From positions 1 through 5,793 of the forward strand of contig NZ_CALGNQ010000025.1 of the NCBI RefSeq assembly GCF_937958535.1: DNA of 5,793 nt. Reading direction: 5' to 3'. Both the position numbers and the translations under genes were made by a program. The notes under the pieces are model-generated. The model saw only the letters and a program-made list of their open reading frames with translations. It did no database searches and was not told the origin of the DNA. Below are positions 5,416 through 5,793 of the stretch, piece after piece. The stretch is from an uncultured Georgenia sp. Lineage in GTDB: Bacteria > Actinomycetota > Actinomycetes > Actinomycetales > Actinomycetaceae. Positions within the stretch are counted from its first letter, which is position 1, and each line of letters begins with the position of its first letter.

Positions 5416-5739
5416 TCAGCGCTCGTCCTCGACGGGAGGGATGACCGCCGTCTCACCGGAGACGGGCTCGATGACCTCGGTGCGGGCCTCCTCCTCGGCG
5501 GTCGGTCGCGACCCGTGCGCCCCGCCCGGGCCCTTGGCACCGGACTTCCCGCCCCGGCCCTGCCTGCCCTTCCGGGGACCGCCCTTCGCGGAGGTCCGCC
5601 CGGCGGGATCGTCGTCCGCGGCGTCGGCCGCCGGAGCGGTCCCGGCCGCGGCGCCCTCGTCTCCCGCAGGGCTGTCCGCCGTCGCGGAGCCGGCCTCACC
5701 CGCGGCGTCGCCCTCGCCGGCGTCGCCCTCGCCGGCGGA
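5416..5739 (-). CDS. C-terminal low-complexity tail of an unidentified protein, 5' part lost at the junction
   Basis: On the minus strand a frame reads 107 residues from 5739 to the TGA at 5418-5416, with G or C at nearly every third codon position, which supports real coding. The order is an acidic Ala/Gly/Asp/Glu-rich stretch with two GEGDA repeats, then a basic Gly/Lys/Arg stretch (SAKGGPRKGRQGRGGKSG), then an acidic end (GETAVIPPVEDER). This looks like a disordered tail; actinobacterial RNA helicases and membrane insertases can carry such tails, but nothing here identifies the protein. No start codon occurs in this frame: reading into the AT-rich sequence beyond 5740 meets an in-frame TAA at 5769-5767. 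The catalytic part of the gene is therefore missing, most simply because the sequence there is not the true neighbour. The strong hairpin at 5294-5331 lies downstream and fits as its terminator. Confidence 0.65.
   Translation of the reverse strand, partial: SAGEGDAGEGDAAGEAGSATADSPAGDEGAAAGTAPAADAADDDPAGRTSAKGGPRKGRQGRGGKSGAKGPGGAHGSRPTAEEEARTEVIEPVSGETAVIPPVEDER
5704..5733 (-). repeat. Two perfect 15-bp tandem repeats beside the composition break
   Basis: The plus-strand unit ggcgtcgccctcgcc occurs at 5704-5718 and 5719-5733 and begins a third time (ggcg, 5734-5737). On the minus strand it encodes GEGDA twice. The foreign-looking sequence starts within a few bases of the third partial copy. 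Confidence 0.85.
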
Positions 5740-5740
5740 G

Positions 5741-5793
5741 ATGGGATGTATTTTTTGGTGGAAGCTTTATCTTGGGATGCAGTAGAAATTTTG
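5741..5793. other. AT-rich terminal segment of foreign composition
   Basis: Only 19 of the last 53 bases are G or C, against a strongly GC-rich background. The segment has a run of six T (5751-5756) and an AAGCTT site (5762-5767). It breaks the frame of the gene ending at 5416. One minus-strand frame is open through it (KISTASQDKASTKKYIPS), but it joins a frame that is not the coding one. I cannot identify the source. Likely explanations are a chimeric read or assembly join, vector or contaminant sequence, or less likely the edge of a low-GC mobile element. Confidence 0.8.

Noticed and set aside
5105..5785. 226-residue plus-strand frame at the right end
   Set aside because: It crosses the chaA start and the terminator, and its second half is antisense to the better-biased minus-strand coding tail.
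5741..5793. Insertion sequence terminal repeat at the right edge
   Set aside because: No matching inverted end, target duplication or transposase is visible in the 53 bases, so a mobile element cannot be claimed.

Overview
The window is very GC-rich, with G or C at almost every third codon position in the real frames. It shows actinobacterial hallmarks: apparent leaderless starts with a TAnnnT-like -10 just before ATG or GTG, and strong GC hairpin terminators without a U-tract. I read it as a chromosomal fragment of a high-GC actinomycete; the genus cannot be assigned. The last ~53 bases are AT-rich (19 of 53 are G/C) and do not resemble the rest, so the right end is probably a chimeric or otherwise foreign junction.

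Layout, left to right. Bases 1-321 (+) hold the C-terminal end of what looks like an ABC-transporter extracellular solute-binding protein, closed by an 11-bp hairpin. Bases 489-1301 (+) encode an alpha/beta hydrolase with an intact Ser-Asp-His triad. It converges on a small uncharacterised protein at 1411-1866 (-). Upstream of that on the same strand is a YihY/BrkB-family membrane protein at 1946-3190 (-). A 296-bp divergent intergenic region, rich in inverted repeats, separates it from a GNAT acetyltransferase at 3487-3975 (+). That gene converges on a ChaA-type cation/proton antiporter at 4048-5187 (-). Behind chaA are a perfect 17-bp-stem terminator (5294-5331) and the low-complexity C-terminal tail of a further minus-strand gene (stop at 5416), which is broken by the AT-rich junction near 5740.

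The genes look like independent single-gene units, mostly separated by hairpins or in opposing orientation, and not like one pathway. ABC uptake, the YihY membrane protein and ChaA antiport are general cell-envelope functions; the hydrolase and acetyltransferase have no predictable substrate from context. I see no mobile element, CRISPR array, RNA gene or defence cassette, and no convincing new multi-gene system. The points most worth checking are the composition break at the right edge, the frame-disrupted gene beside it, the repeated leaderless-start architecture, and the palindrome-rich divergent intergenic region.
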